DNA of 64,000 nucleotides from Paraburkholderia sp. BCC1885 (lineage in GTDB: Bacteria > Pseudomonadota > Gammaproteobacteria > Burkholderiales > Burkholderiaceae). The stretch is from positions 102,450-166,449 of the forward strand of contig NZ_CAAJGM010000088.1 of the NCBI RefSeq assembly GCF_900996235.1, in the 5' to 3' direction. This document shows, in pieces, positions 20,248 through 30,208 of the stretch (the first letter of the stretch is position 1; each line of letters begins with the position of its first letter). Made by a program: the position numbers and the translations under genes. The notes under the pieces were generated by a model, which was not told where the DNA came from, did no database searches, and saw only the letters and a program-made list of their open reading frames with translations.

Positions 20248-21372
20248 TCAGGTAACGGGCAGGCGGACCACGGCGAGCGCGCCGCCGCGGCCGTCGCCTG
20301 GTGAGTTCAGTTCAAGGGAGGCGGCGTCGCCGTAGAGCGCGGCGAGCCGGTCGCGCACCTGCTGCATGCCGAAGCGGCTGCCGTGCGTGGGCGTCGCGCC
20401 GAGGCCGACGCCGGTGTCGCGGACACTCAGCACGAGCGCGTCGCCGTCGCGCCGTGCGGCAATCTCGATCTGGCCGCCGGCGACACTCGGCTCCAACCCA
20501 TGCTTGATCGAATTCTCGACCAGCGGTTGCAGCAGCAGCGGCGGCACCGGCAAGCCGCCCAACTCGGCGGGCAGATCGAGCGTGCCGCGCAGACGCGGGC
20601 CCATGCGCACCTGCATCAGTTCGAGGTAATCGTCGATACGGGCAAACTCCGCCGCCAACGCATGCGAATTGGATCGCGAGGCATCCAGCGTGGCGCGCAA
20701 AAAGCCGTTCAGGTGATCGAGCATGGCCTGCGCCCGCGGCGGGTCCTGGCCGATCAGCACGCGCAGATTCGCCAGCGTGTTGAACAGCATGTGCGGTTCC
20801 AGTTGCGACACCAGCAGCTTCAACTGATTTTCCGCCGAGGTGCGCAACGCGGCCTGCTCGCGCGCCTCGGTCGCGGCAAGCTGTCCGCGTGCATAGAAAA
20901 AATAGGTGCAGCCGATTGCCAGTGCGAAGGCCGGCGCCAGGGTGGGCAGCAGGGTCTGTGCGTCGCGCATGAAACCGAGCGGCGGCTGATGCGTGCCGGT
21001 CAGTAAATCGCCGAGTGCATGGCCCGCCAGATAGCCCACCACGGCGGACATCGCCACCCACGGCGCCATCAGGGCCCAGCCGGGCCATGCCCGCTGTGGC
21101 ACGAGACTTGCGGAGGAGTGACCGGAAGCGTGGCCGCCTGAACCGTCGTGCGTGACGGCGGCGCGGCGCCGCGCCGCGCGGGACGGCAGACCGTAGCGGC
21201 CCGCTTCGATCAGGGCCTGAATGCAGATGGTGACCGTGGTCGAATAAATCAGATTGGAGAGGAACGCCCCGTCCGATAACGGCCCGAACATGAAGGTGCT
21301 CGCCAGCGAGACGAGGATCGTGATTCTCAGCTCACGCCAAAGCCACTTGAAAGCGACGCGGTGCGGGGGCAT
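20248..21372 (-). CDS. Sensor histidine kinase, His_kinase/LytS class
   Basis: A 374-residue membrane kinase partnered with the LytTR regulator 13 bases downstream. The N-terminal half has four or so membrane segments, and a short cytoplasmic coiled coil follows. The phospho-acceptor region QLEPHMLFNTLANLR is typical of this class (the histidine in PHMLFN). The HATPase has PPLLLQPLVENSIKHG and VRDTGVGLG motifs. The start at 21372 was chosen because upstream residues of the longer frame are low-complexity and basic; nothing in the sequence proves it. The ligand is unknown. Confidence 0.93.
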   Translation of the reverse strand: MPPHRVAFKWLWRELRITILVSLASTFMFGPLSDGAFLSNLIYSTTVTICIQALIEAGRYGLPSRAARRRAAVTHDGSGGHASGHSSASLVPQRAWPGWALMAPWVAMSAVVGYLAGHALGDLLTGTHQPPLGFMRDAQTLLPTLAPAFALAIGCTYFFYARGQLAATEAREQAALRTSAENQLKLLVSQLEPHMLFNTLANLRVLIGQDPPRAQAMLDHLNGFLRATLDASRSNSHALAAEFARIDDYLELMQVRMGPRLRGTLDLPAELGGLPVPPLLLQPLVENSIKHGLEPSVAGGQIEIAARRDGDALVLSVRDTGVGLGATPTHGSRFGMQQVRDRLAALYGDAASLELNSPGDGRGGALAVVRLPVT

Positions 21373-21385
21373 AGGGCGGTCCGGG

Positions 21386-21643
21386 TCAGGCGCTCGTCGA
21401 GCGGGTGGGCAAAACGGATAAGCGGGCCATGCATCTGCCCGGTTCGGAAGTTGCGCTGCTTTCGCCGTGACGTACCTGGTCTCGCGGCGGCGGCACGAGC
21501 GAGTCGAAGGCGGTCCGCGGGCGATGGACGCGCCACAGGTCGCGCGCGAGGCCAAGCCTGCTGGACAGATCCACCTTCAGCGGATTGTAGCCGGTCAATA
21601 GATGCACCAGACCGGAATGGCAGAACATGGCGAATGGGCTCAT
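21386..21643 (-). CDS. Possible small hypothetical protein (85 aa)
   Basis: Between the membrane-protein gene ending at 21687 and the kinase start at 21372 lies a frame with fairly strong third-position G/C. Its segment LTGYNPLKVDLSSRLGLARD looks protein-like. It lacks an obvious ribosome binding site, and its last 14 bases lie just before the kinase start, so it could be an operon member. I do not recognise it. It may also be an accidental frame in GC-rich DNA. Confidence 0.35.
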   Translation of the reverse strand: MSPFAMFCHSGLVHLLTGYNPLKVDLSSRLGLARDLWRVHRPRTAFDSLVPPPRDQVRHGESSATSEPGRCMARLSVLPTRSTSA

Positions 21644-21686
21644 GGGGGCGCATCTCGCAGAAGGGTTCGGGTCGACGCCGCGCCGA

Positions 21687-22172
21687 TCAGCGCGCCACAC
21701 GCCAGACGGCGAGCGCGCGGGCGAGGAACAGGCCGCTGAAGCCGCCATAGACGAGCCCGGCGAAGCCGCCGAAGCCGGCGTCGATGGCGAGGCTCGGCGT
21801 GATCGATAGCGCTATCGCCACGCCGAACTTGACGGAGAACAGCCCGAGCAGCAGGACGAGCGGCAGCCAGCTGCCCGGCATCAGCACGCTGCGCTCCTGC
21901 GGCAGCCAGCGAATGCCGCTCCATACGCGCAGGGCCTGCGCCAGCCACAGCGTGAGCACCCCGCCGCCCACCCAGGCGAGCATCGCCAGCGGCTGGCGGG
22001 AGAAAGCGGACGCGATGCCGTACAGCGACAGCAGCACCATCACGAGCGGCAACGCCGTGCCGCTGCGCAGCGAGCGGCGGCGCGGCAGGGTTTGCCTGAA
22101 ACCCATGACAGTCAGGGCGGCGAGGATGCCCCAGACCCAATGAGGCGTTTGCTGGAGAATGGCAGTGAACAT
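21687..22172 (-). CDS. Conserved membrane protein (DUF6622-like)
   Basis: A 161-residue integral membrane protein with about five hydrophobic segments, beginning MFTAILQQTPHWVWGILAAL. A basic cytoplasmic loop (RQTLPRRRSLRSG) follows the first segment. Lengths and the opening motif resemble the DUF6622 family of proteobacterial membrane proteins, whose function is unknown. The start at 22172 is preferred over 22199 because it begins directly at the hydrophobic N-terminus. It lies upstream of the LytTR kinase pair on the same strand, 315 bases away, so it could be co-transcribed with it. Confidence 0.72.
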   Translation of the reverse strand: MFTAILQQTPHWVWGILAALTVMGFRQTLPRRRSLRSGTALPLVMVLLSLYGIASAFSRQPLAMLAWVGGGVLTLWLAQALRVWSGIRWLPQERSVLMPGSWLPLVLLLGLFSVKFGVAIALSITPSLAIDAGFGGFAGLVYGGFSGLFLARALAVWRVAR

Positions 22173-22492
22173 GGCGGCGGGCTCCGTGTCTATTAACAAG
22201 GGATTCGATGACGCATCTTCGGCCCGGCTTGCGCCACCTTCGAGCGGTTTGCGACAAAATGCCGGGATGCGGCGCGAAACGGCCCGGAATCGGCGCGAAA
22301 TGTTTTTGTCGGTCTAAGGTTCTGAGGTTATGAAGCGCTGACTATGCAGCCAGCGCGCAGTGCCAGCGCGGCGCCACCCGAACACCATGTCATGTGGATG
22401 GATGGCTGCCGTACAGTGGGAGTGAAGCAAAGGTCTTACGTTTGGTACGCGCTTCGCGTGCCGGACATTGCCAGGATAAGGGTTGCATCACT

Positions 22493-22942
22493 ATGAGAAA
22501 GTGCTTTCCCATCGCGTTTGGTGCGCTGACCATGATCGGCGCATTGCTCCACTCGCTCCCGGCGGTTTCACACGAACTCGACGCGCAGCTCGACTGCACG
22601 TCCGACGCCCATACCTTCATCGCCTCGCTGCAAGGCGACCAGTACATCGAAACCAAGCCCATGCACGTGGAAGCGAACTCGGTGAACGCGTTTCGCCCCA
22701 CTCACGGCAGCCAGTTGACGGCCTTCGGTTTCCGGGTCTACGCCGTGCTCGGCTACGCGCACGACGACGACCTGTTTCACAAGGGCAGCGGCGAGGCGTT
22801 GCCGGGTTCGATCTACGGCGTGGTGGTGTTCGGCACGAGCGAAGCCGTGAAGGTGCATCTACACGATGCGGGCAGCGAAGCGGTGGTGCACGAGGTCTTG
22901 CCGCTGGTGATGACGGCGGTGTTGTGCAAGGCGACGAAGTGA
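22493..22942 (+). CDS. Hypothetical secreted protein (149 aa)
   Basis: AGGATAAGGG precedes the ATG by about ten bases. The product has a signal peptide (MRKCFPIAFGALTMIGALL, cut after about residue 26 near AVSH). The mature part is of mixed alpha/beta character with two cysteines (in LDCTSD and VLCKATK), which could form a disulfide in the periplasm. The core has GSQLTAFGFRVYAVLGYAHD and PGSIYGVVVFGT. I do not recognise the family. A longer frame from 22394 is rejected because it would bury the signal peptide. Confidence 0.7.
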   Translation: MRKCFPIAFGALTMIGALLHSLPAVSHELDAQLDCTSDAHTFIASLQGDQYIETKPMHVEANSVNAFRPTHGSQLTAFGFRVYAVLGYAHDDDLFHKGSGEALPGSIYGVVVFGTSEAVKVHLHDAGSEAVVHEVLPLVMTAVLCKATK

Positions 22943-22984
22943 GGCCTGGGGCTTCGCGCTTTTGACGAGGCGTGACGGGACGGG

Positions 22985-24268
22985 TTAGCCCCGCTTCCGC
23001 AGAATTTCCGCCAGCGCATCTCTGACTTCATCGATCACGCCCGGCCAGCCGGATTCGCCCTGACGGAACAGATACAGGTCCTTGGGATACCACGGCGACC
23101 GCATGCCGGCGCGCAGCCAGCGCCAGTCGGTACGCCGGCGCGGCAGCATCAGCCAGCAGGCCACGCCCAGCGCGCCGGCCAGATGGGCGACGGCGGTATC
23201 CACGCAGATCACGAGGTTCAGTTGCGCGACGATCGCGGCGGTATCGCCGAAGTCGCGGATCGCGTCGCCGAGGCACAGCGCCGGTTGCTGGTCCGCGCAT
23301 TCACGCGCTTGCGCTTCGGCGCCGCCCACCTGCAAGCTGATGAAATGCACCCCCTGCACCGACCACAGCGGCCGCAGCGCGGAGAAATGCGGCAGCGAGC
23401 GAGCCGTGTCGTTGTCGTGCTCGGGGTTGCCTTGCCAGACGAGCCCTACCTTGATGCCATCGGCGGGAAGTCGCGCCTGCCATGCATCGAGACGATTGCC
23501 GAACACGCCGAGATAAGGAATGGGCGCGGGAACCGAGTCGAGCGTCGTGTTGAAGCGATAAGGCAAGCTCAGCAACGAATCCCAATAGTCGTGAACCTGC
23601 AAGCCTTGCGGATCGGTGATCAACGCATCGATGCCTTGCACCGTGCGCAATAGCGGGACCAATGCCGGCTTGCAGATCACCGAGAGCTTCGCGAGTCCGC
23701 GCGCCTTGAGCAGACCCACATAGCGGACGAACTGGATCGTGTCGCCGTAGCCCTGCTCGGGCAGCAACAGAAGGGTTTTGCCGCGCAAGTCCTCGCCGTT
23801 CCAGCGCGCGAACGGCAGCGTGCCGTGCTCGCGGAACACCGCCGAGCGCGCTTCGAAATGCGGCCAGCCTTCCGCGTACCGTCCCGCCGCCAGCAGCAGA
23901 AGCCCATAGTTGTAGCGGGCTGCGGCGTTGGCGGGATCGAGTTCGAGCGCGCGGCGATATTCCGCCTCGGCGGCCTCGTATTGGCCGATGCTTTCGAGGG
24001 TGTCCGCCAGATTCGAGCGGACCGGCGCCGAATCCGGCAGCCATTCGAGCGCGTGCCGATAGTGGTCGATGGCGCTCGCGAGGCGCCCGCTCTCACGCAA
24101 CAGATTCGCCAGATTGTTGTGAGCGACGCCGTTGCGTCCGTCTGCTTCGAGCAGCGCCCGATAAAGGCGCTCGGCGACGGCAAGCTCGCCTTGCGCCTGG
24201 GCGTCGAGCGCGGCCTGTACGAGCTCGATTTCCGCATGGGACGCGTCAGGCGGATGGGACTGATTCAT
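22985..24268 (-). CDS. TPR protein with glycosyltransferase family 9-like domain
   Basis: A 427-residue protein. The first half (about 10-155) is a run of tetratricopeptide repeats (for example VAHNNLANLLRESGRLASAI and AAEAEYRRALELDPANAAA). The second half resembles heptosyltransferase-like glycosyltransferases, with LLLPEQGYGDTIQFVRY, VGLVWQGNPEHDND and CVDTAVAHLAGALG. Proteins of this make-up occur near flagellar or surface glycosylation genes, but here its neighbours are metabolic. It follows the dehydrogenase gene on the same strand after 71 bases. An exact substrate cannot be given. Confidence 0.88.
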   Translation of the reverse strand: MNQSHPPDASHAEIELVQAALDAQAQGELAVAERLYRALLEADGRNGVAHNNLANLLRESGRLASAIDHYRHALEWLPDSAPVRSNLADTLESIGQYEAAEAEYRRALELDPANAAARYNYGLLLLAAGRYAEGWPHFEARSAVFREHGTLPFARWNGEDLRGKTLLLLPEQGYGDTIQFVRYVGLLKARGLAKLSVICKPALVPLLRTVQGIDALITDPQGLQVHDYWDSLLSLPYRFNTTLDSVPAPIPYLGVFGNRLDAWQARLPADGIKVGLVWQGNPEHDNDTARSLPHFSALRPLWSVQGVHFISLQVGGAEAQARECADQQPALCLGDAIRDFGDTAAIVAQLNLVICVDTAVAHLAGALGVACWLMLPRRRTDWRWLRAGMRSPWYPKDLYLFRQGESGWPGVIDEVRDALAEILRKRG

Positions 24269-24339
24269 CGGACGGTATTCGTATCGACTTGACGCAAGGC
24301 AAGCTCAGCCGGTTGAAGATCTCGATGCGCGCTCAGCGT

Positions 24340-25257
24340 TCAATCGGCGCGCTTGAGTTGCCGCAGACGCCAGATCAGGCTCGAGGTGTCGAAGCGGTTG
24401 CCGCCGAGGTTCTGCACGTCGCCGTAGAACTGGTCGACGAGCGCCGTCATCGGCAGCGCGGCGCCGTTACGCTTCGCTTCGTCGAGGCAGAAGCCGAGGT
24501 CCTTGCGCATCCAGTCCACTGCGAAGCCGTAATCGAACTTGCCGTCGATCATCGTCTTGCCGCGGTTGTCCATCTGCCAGCTGGCGGCGGCGCCTTTGCC
24601 GATCACTTCCAGCACGAGCGGCATATCGAGGCCGGCGCACTCGCCGAAATTGATCGCCTCGGACAGACCCTGCACCACGCCGGCGATACAGATCTGGTTG
24701 ACCATCTTCGCCAGTTGCCCGGCGCCTGCCGGGCCGACCAGGGTAACGGCCGCCGCGTAATGCCGGAGCGTGACGGCGGCGTGCTCGAACACTTGGGCTT
24801 CGCCGCCGCACATGATGGTCAGCTTGCCGTTCTGCGCGCCGGCCTGGCCGCCCGAGACGGGGGCATCGACGAATTGCAGGCCGTGCTCGGCCGCATTGGC
24901 CGCCAGTTCACGCGCGACATTGGCGGACGCGGTGGTATGGTCCACGAAAGTCGTGCCGCGCGTCATGCCGGCAAACGCGCCGTTTTCGCCGAGCGTGACG
25001 CTGCGCAGATCGTCGTCATTGCCGACGCAGGCCAGCACCAGTTCGGCGCCGTCCGCGGCTTCGCGCGGCGTGCGCGCTGCGCGGCCGCCATATTCGGCCA
25101 CCCATTGTTCCGCTTTGGCAAAGGTGCGGTTATAGACCGTGACGTCGAGGCCGGCCTTGGCGAGATGGCCGGCCATGGGATATCCCATGACGCCCAGACC
25201 GAGAAATGCAACGCGGCGCTTGGCGTCGCTCGAAGACGATGGGGCTGAATCACTCAC
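24340..25257 (-). CDS. NAD(P)-dependent beta-hydroxyacid dehydrogenase
   Basis: A 305-residue member of the 3-hydroxyisobutyrate dehydrogenase / tartronate semialdehyde reductase family. It has the N-terminal dinucleotide motif VAFLGLGVMGYPMAGHLAKAG, the substrate motif DAPVSGGQAGA, and the catalytic lysine in GAGQLAKMVNQI. The start is a GTG at 25257, because AGAAGGAG lies seven bases upstream; the longer ATG frame has none. The exact substrate (glyoxylate/succinic semialdehyde type or hydroxyisobutyrate) cannot be settled. It precedes the TPR protein gene and is divergent from a membrane protein gene. Confidence 0.92.
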   Translation of the reverse strand: MSDSAPSSSSDAKRRVAFLGLGVMGYPMAGHLAKAGLDVTVYNRTFAKAEQWVAEYGGRAARTPREAADGAELVLACVGNDDDLRSVTLGENGAFAGMTRGTTFVDHTTASANVARELAANAAEHGLQFVDAPVSGGQAGAQNGKLTIMCGGEAQVFEHAAVTLRHYAAAVTLVGPAGAGQLAKMVNQICIAGVVQGLSEAINFGECAGLDMPLVLEVIGKGAAASWQMDNRGKTMIDGKFDYGFAVDWMRKDLGFCLDEAKRNGAALPMTALVDQFYGDVQNLGGNRFDTSSLIWRLRQLKRAD

Positions 25258-25514
25258 TGCACGACTCCTTCTAGTGGGGGCAGGTTGGGGCTGAAAATCC
25301 ATTATGGCAGCGATGCCGGCGCGGTGCAGGCAGTTCCGCATGCGCATCGGATTACGCGGGATTGCATGCGCCACGTGGCGTGGCTGAGCGCGACCGGTTT
25401 CCATGCGTGAGCGACGGCGCCGCTTGCGGTTACCGTGACGGCAAGGTGACATCACGGTGACGGCAGGCGCGAAACGGTTTGGTAAGATCCGGCTTTATAC
25501 CCGCCCGACCCGTC

Positions 25515-26309
25515 ATGCTTGCACTCAAGCTCACGCTTGTTCCCGCTTTTCTCTTGATCGTCTCGATGTCGGGCAAGTGGTGGGGGCCATCCATTGCCGG
25601 TTGGCTGGCAGGACTGCCGGTGGTGGCTGGCCCCATTCTCTACCTGCTCGTGCTCACCCATGGCCCGGTGTTCGGCGCGCATGCCGCCACGCTTTCGCTC
25701 TCCGCGATTCTCGCCTCTGAAGCCTTTAATTTTGCCTACGCGTGGACCTGTCGCGGCCGTGCCTGGCCGTTGGCGCTGGCGGCTGGACTCGCAAGCTGGC
25801 TGGTGGCTGCTTCCGCGTTGTCGTTTCTGCCGGCTTCGCCTTTTTGGGCGCTCGGCGTCGCGCTCGCGGCGGTGCTGTTCGGGCAATCGTTTCTGCCGCG
25901 CAGCGGTGCGGTGGCTGCGGGCGCGCCGCTTACCCGCGCGGACTTAATGGGCCGCATGCTCGCGGGCATGGCGCTTACCGTGCTGGTGACGTCGCTGTCC
26001 GGCCGGCTCGGGGCGGCGTGGAGCGGTTTGCTGGCGGTGTTTCCGTTATTGGGAGTGGTGCTGTCGGTGTCGTCGCAGCGGGCGCACGGATCGGCTTTCG
26101 TCATTTCATTGCTGCGCGGCATGGTACTGGGGCGGTTTTCCTTCGCAGCTTTCTGCCTGTTTCTGTCGTTTGCGTTGCCGCGCGAAGCGACCTTGACGGC
26201 ATTCGTCGAAGCCGCCTTGCTGGCAATGGGCGTGCAGTGGGGCACGCGGCGTCTGACGAATGCAGGCCGCGCGCGTACCCGTCAACCGGATGCGATTGCT
26301 ACGGAGTAA
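25515..26309 (+). CDS. Conserved integral membrane protein (264 aa)
   Basis: The product is almost wholly hydrophobic, with about eight predicted membrane helices beginning at MLALKLTLVPAFLLIVSM. It has a KWWGPSIAGWLAGLPVVAGP motif early on and RLGAAWSGLLAVFPLLGVV in the middle. A basic tail after residue 245 would be cytoplasmic. No transport family can be named with confidence. The start at 25515 begins directly at the first helix. It is divergent from the dehydrogenase gene. Confidence 0.75.
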   Translation: MLALKLTLVPAFLLIVSMSGKWWGPSIAGWLAGLPVVAGPILYLLVLTHGPVFGAHAATLSLSAILASEAFNFAYAWTCRGRAWPLALAAGLASWLVAASALSFLPASPFWALGVALAAVLFGQSFLPRSGAVAAGAPLTRADLMGRMLAGMALTVLVTSLSGRLGAAWSGLLAVFPLLGVVLSVSSQRAHGSAFVISLLRGMVLGRFSFAAFCLFLSFALPREATLTAFVEAALLAMGVQWGTRRLTNAGRARTRQPDAIATE

Positions 26310-26355
26310 AGGCTAAGGGCTGGCAAGGCGCTGCCATTTGAAGCTGAAGTGCCGG

Positions 26356-26679
26356 TCATTGACCGACATTCGCCGGGCTCGCCATAGGCTGCATGCTTTG
26401 GCCACTTGACTCTGCGGAACCGTTCATCGCCGGCCCATAGCCGGTCGCATTCGTCGCGGCTGCTTCCTGATGCGTCGCCACGCGCGCTTCGGCGGCCTGG
26501 ATTTCGGTCGGATAGGTGTTTTTGTCCGTCCCCGGCTTATAACCCGCCTGTTCGATTTCGACCAATTGCGCGCGCACCTGGGCACGCGTCAGCGGCTCGT
26601 TCGTCGACTGCGCGGACGAGGCGATCGGTGCGGCTAGAAGAAACGCCGTGGCGACCGCAAAGATGAAGGTTTTCATCAT
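26356..26679 (-). CDS. DUF4148 domain secreted protein
   Basis: A 107-residue protein with a signal peptide (MMKTFIFAVATAFLLAAPIA, cut after SSA near 23). The DUF4148 signature follows: LTRAQVRAQLVEIEQAGYKPG, then YPTEIQAAEARV. The rest is a disordered Gly/Ser/Met-rich tail. This family is greatly expanded in Burkholderiales and is of unknown function, probably periplasmic. A second ATG follows directly after the first. It is a stand-alone gene, convergent with the membrane protein gene. Confidence 0.92.
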   Translation of the reverse strand: MMKTFIFAVATAFLLAAPIASSAQSTNEPLTRAQVRAQLVEIEQAGYKPGTDKNTYPTEIQAAEARVATHQEAAATNATGYGPAMNGSAESSGQSMQPMASPANVGQ

Positions 26680-26936
26680 GCACTCCCTGCAAAATCAGTT
26701 CGTGAATTGACACGGCGGATATAGGCCAAAACCATGAGGCCAAAGCCATGCAGCACGCCCGCCATGATTACAGTCTAGTAACACGGCGATGCCGGTTTAC
26801 CTCTGTTTTCACAACTCAGTATTGCGGGGCTTTTAAATATGCTTCGAGGTGCTGAATATTGGCGATTTCGCGTGATTTCGCGTGATTTTTCCGGCGTTAT
26901 GGCTATTTTTTGGGGTCATGGCGCGGTGCGAAGAAC

Positions 26937-29306
26937 CTAAAACAGTTCCTTTTGCCCCGTCATCAACGCCGAAAAATCGTCGTTCAAAAACGGCAGGATC
27001 GCATCCGCCAAGGGCTGTAACTGCCGCGTCAGATAGTGGTCGTAATCGATCGCCGAGCGCCGCGTTTCCAGCGGCTCCGGCCCGGCCACCGTCATCACAT
27101 AGGTGATCCATCCGCCGTTCTGATACTGCAACGGCCGGCCCTGCTGCTGATTGAACTCGTCGGCCATGCGGGCGGCGCGCGCGTGCGGCGGCACATTGCG
27201 CTGATAATCGCCGAGGCTGCGGCGCAACCGGCGGCGGTATACCAGCAAAGCGTCGAATTCACCGCGCAAGGTACGTTCGACATAATCGCGCACGTAGTCC
27301 TGATACGGCTGCCGCTTGAAGATTCGCAGATACAGTTCGCGCTGGAATTGCTGGGCGAGCGGAGTCCAGTCGGTGCGTACCGTTTCTAGTCCCCTGTAGA
27401 CCATTTCCTCGCTGCCGTCGGCGCGCATCACCAGACCCGCGTAGCGTTTTTTGCTGCCTTGTTCGGCACCGCGCACGGTCGGCATCAGAAAGCGCCGGTA
27501 GTGCGTTTCGAACTGCAATTCAAGCGCGCTTTCGAGCCCGAATGCCTGGCGCAGATGTTCGCGCCACCACTCGTTCACGTATTTGACCAGCGCGCGCCCG
27601 ATGTGCGAGGCCTGCTCTTCGGTGCGCGCCTGCTTGAGCCACACGAAGGTGGAATCGGTGTCGCCGTAAATCACCTGATACCCGCGCGCCTCGATCAACT
27701 CGCGCGTGCGGTGCATGATTTCGTGGCCGCGCATCGTGATGGACGACGCGAGCCGTGGATCGAAGAAGCGGCAACCGCTCGAGCCCAGCACGCCGTAAAA
27801 CGCATTCATGATGATCTTCAGTGCCTGCGACAGCGGCTTGTTCTGTTGCCGCTTGGCCGCTTCGCGTCCTTGCCAGATCTGCCCGACGATAGCGGGCAAG
27901 CTATGCTTGCTGCGCGAGAAACGGCCGCCGCGAAAGCCGGGCACGGAGGCGCTTTGGTCCGGATTGTTGATCCCTTCGACGAGCCCCACCGGATCGATCA
28001 GAAACGTGCGGATGATGGACGGATAGAGGCTTTTGTAGTCGAGCACCAGAACGGAGTCGTACAGGCCGGGCTGCGAATCCATCACGAAACCGCCGGGGCT
28101 CGCTTCCTCGGCCATCTCGCCGAGATTCGGCGCGACGTAGCCCTGCCGATGCATCAACGGCATGTACAGATGCGTGAAAGCCGCCACCGAACCGCCGCTG
28201 CGATCCGCGGCAAGGCCGGTGACGGTGGCGCGTTCCAGCAAAAACGTCAGCAATTCGGTTTTGGCGAAAATCCGCGTAACCAGTTCGCAGTCCTTGAGGT
28301 TGTAGCGAGCCAGCGCCGGCTTGTCTTCAGCGAAGCGGCGATCGATTTCCGCCATGCGCTGATACGGGTTGTCGATGGCTTTGCCTTCGCCCAGCAGTTC
28401 CTGCGCGACATATTCGAGGCTGAAACTGGGAAAGCTCCAGGTGGCGGAGCGAAGCGCCTCGATGCCATCGATGATCAGTCGGCCCGCGGCCGCCGCGAAG
28501 AAGTGATTCTGCTTGCCGCCGTGCTCGCGCCACTCCATCACGTCGCCGCCGCGACCCAGACGCAACGGCACGGCGTAACGCAGCGAATGCTCCTGCAGCA
28601 CGCGCAGATCGAACTGCACCAGATTCCAGCCGATGATCGCATCGGGATCGTGACGCTCCAGCCAGGCGTTGAGTCTTTCGAGCAGCACAGGACGGCTCTC
28701 GCAATACTCCAGGTCGAAATCGATGCCGCTCGCGTCGCCATTCGCCGGCCCGAGCATATACACCTGACGTTGCCCGCAGCCCTCCAGCGCGATGGAATAC
28801 AACTCGCCGTGCGCGGTGGTTTCGATATCGAGCGAGACGAGTTTCAGGGCGGGGCGATACGCGGTATCCGGCTTCATTTCGCCATTGAGCCAACGGCCAT
28901 CACCGACCGTCTCGCCGCCGAAACACACCGGCGCGGTGATGAAGCGCTCCATCAGATAGCGCTCGGGCGGGCGGATATCGGCCTCGTAGACATTGACGCC
29001 GTATTCCTTCAGCAACTTCTCCAGCTTCAGCAACTGGCGATATTGCCGGCAATACAGTCCGATGACGGGACGTTGTTGAAAATCGGTCAACGCCAGCGGA
29101 CGCAGTTCGTATTGGCGCTCGTTACGCAGGACGGCTTCGGCGCGCTCGCGCTGCTCGGCGGGAATGAACGCCACCGAGGTCTGCGGCGCGAGGCGCAGAT
29201 GTTGCGGCCCGTCCGGGGTGGCGAGCCAGAAGTCGACTTCCGTGCCAGCCGGCGTGTCACGCCAATGTCGGGTCAGAAGAAAACCCTGCTGCTGTTGTTG
29301 AACCAC
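26937..29306 (-). CDS. polB: DNA polymerase II (family B)
   Basis: A 789-residue polymerase close in length to E. coli Pol II (783), which helps replication restart and translesion synthesis. The N-terminus [20 protein letters not shown] matches that enzyme closely. Exonuclease motifs [17 protein letters not shown] and YNLKDCELV are intact, as are the polymerase motifs [20 protein letters not shown] and YGDTDST. E. coli polB is SOS-controlled, but I see no LexA-type box in the 455 bases before this gene. It is divergent from the HU gene. Confidence 0.96.
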   Translation of the reverse strand: MVQQQQQGFLLTRHWRDTPAGTEVDFWLATPDGPQHLRLAPQTSVAFIPAEQRERAEAVLRNERQYELRPLALTDFQQRPVIGLYCRQYRQLLKLEKLLKEYGVNVYEADIRPPERYLMERFITAPVCFGGETVGDGRWLNGEMKPDTAYRPALKLVSLDIETTAHGELYSIALEGCGQRQVYMLGPANGDASGIDFDLEYCESRPVLLERLNAWLERHDPDAIIGWNLVQFDLRVLQEHSLRYAVPLRLGRGGDVMEWREHGGKQNHFFAAAAGRLIIDGIEALRSATWSFPSFSLEYVAQELLGEGKAIDNPYQRMAEIDRRFAEDKPALARYNLKDCELVTRIFAKTELLTFLLERATVTGLAADRSGGSVAAFTHLYMPLMHRQGYVAPNLGEMAEEASPGGFVMDSQPGLYDSVLVLDYKSLYPSIIRTFLIDPVGLVEGINNPDQSASVPGFRGGRFSRSKHSLPAIVGQIWQGREAAKRQQNKPLSQALKIIMNAFYGVLGSSGCRFFDPRLASSITMRGHEIMHRTRELIEARGYQVIYGDTDSTFVWLKQARTEEQASHIGRALVKYVNEWWREHLRQAFGLESALELQFETHYRRFLMPTVRGAEQGSKKRYAGLVMRADGSEEMVYRGLETVRTDWTPLAQQFQRELYLRIFKRQPYQDYVRDYVERTLRGEFDALLVYRRRLRRSLGDYQRNVPPHARAARMADEFNQQQGRPLQYQNGGWITYVMTVAGPEPLETRRSAIDYDHYLTRQLQPLADAILPFLNDDFSALMTGQKELF

Positions 29307-29761
29307 ACTGCAACCTTTAAGAACCTGTCGGGGTCTATTTTACTGGCCAGGCGGGTGTGAGCGGGCTGTCCGAAACTGTCTCGCGGGCAGCTATGCAGAC
29401 GGCTGGGCGGCGCGCCGGCATGGGTGGCGAAGTATCGCGTCGAACCCCTCGAAGCCATGCCTGTCGTGCCTGCGTCCTCCAAGGCAGGGTAGGATAAGGG
29501 CTCACGGCGGGCACCCGGGCGGCGTCGCAGCGCGGCTGGCCGTGCCCTCATTTGGGGCTTGCATCATTTGCTTTGGGGGTTGTCACCGGCTGTCCGAAGC
29601 GGGCGAAAAGCCGGGCAAAGCGCTCAAAAGCGGTCATAAGCGGCATGCGGACGGGCCTTTGCGACGTTCCGGGTTTGCGCAGAAGCGCCTGAATGAGGTA
29701 GGGTGGCGGGTCTGGCGCCTTTAGGGGGTGCCGGTTTCATCAATACAGAAAGGGATGTGCA
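29307..29761. other. Divergent spacer between polB and the HU gene
   Basis: 455 bases shared by polB (minus) and the HU gene (plus). No convincing protein frame, terminator or palindrome was found. No CTGT-N8-ACAG sequence is present. The HU gene should have its promoter in the last 150 bases, but I could not pick a clear -35/-10 pair. Confidence 0.45.
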
Positions 29762-30040
29762 ATGAACAAGCAGGAACTGATTGACGCAGTTGCGGCTGCG
29801 ACGGGCGAAAGCAAGACGGCCACCGGCAAGTCGATCGACGCGATCATCGAAGCGGTGACGAACGCGGTGTCGCAAGGCGAAACCGTTCAGCTGATCGGCT
29901 TCGGAGCGTTCTCCACCGGTGCTCGCGCTGCGCGCGTTGGCCGTAACCCGTCGACCGGCGCGGAAATCCAGATCGCTGCGGCAAAGACGGTGAAGTTCAC
30001 CGCCGGCAAGGCCTTCAAGGACGCGGTCAACGCCTCCTGA
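29762..30040 (+). CDS. HU family DNA-binding protein
   Basis: A 92-residue histone-like protein that bends DNA and compacts the nucleoid as a dimer. It shows the family pattern [19 protein letters not shown], the [21 protein letters not shown] beta-arm region (usually R-x-x-R-N-P) and [14 protein letters not shown] at the end. AAAGGGA lies before the start. Many Burkholderia genomes carry several HU copies; the arm here has [13 protein letters not shown] in place of the usual VRERAARTGRNP, which may mark a paralogue. It is a single gene with its own promoter. Confidence 0.95.
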   Translation: MNKQELIDAVAAATGESKTATGKSIDAIIEAVTNAVSQGETVQLIGFGAFSTGARAARVGRNPSTGAEIQIAAAKTVKFTAGKAFKDAVNAS

Positions 30041-30208
30041 TCGCGCTGTCGATCCCGCGCGGCACCCACCCTATGCAGGGCGGCGCTGCGCGGCGCTGAC
30101 GGGCCTGTCATGCGCCGCTACGCTGGCGCGGCAAGTCCGTCTCCGGTTACCCGCGCCGCCAGATCGCCGGCGAGGCGGGCAACCGGGCCTTGCTTCGAGG
30201 AACGCATC

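Noticed and set aside
26864..26890. GATTTCGCGT repeated twice, then GATTTTT
   Set aside because: Short, AT-rich, two copies only, in the spacer downstream of polB; not enough to call a functional repeat or a terminator.
27459..29360. 633-codon open frame antisense to polB
   Set aside because: polB has all polymerase and exonuclease motifs; the antisense product matches nothing and has the composition of a shadow frame.
29307..29761. SOS box for polB
   Set aside because: E. coli polB is LexA-controlled, so I searched for CTGT-N8-ACAG here. The nearest CTG sequences do not have the matching CAG at the right distance.
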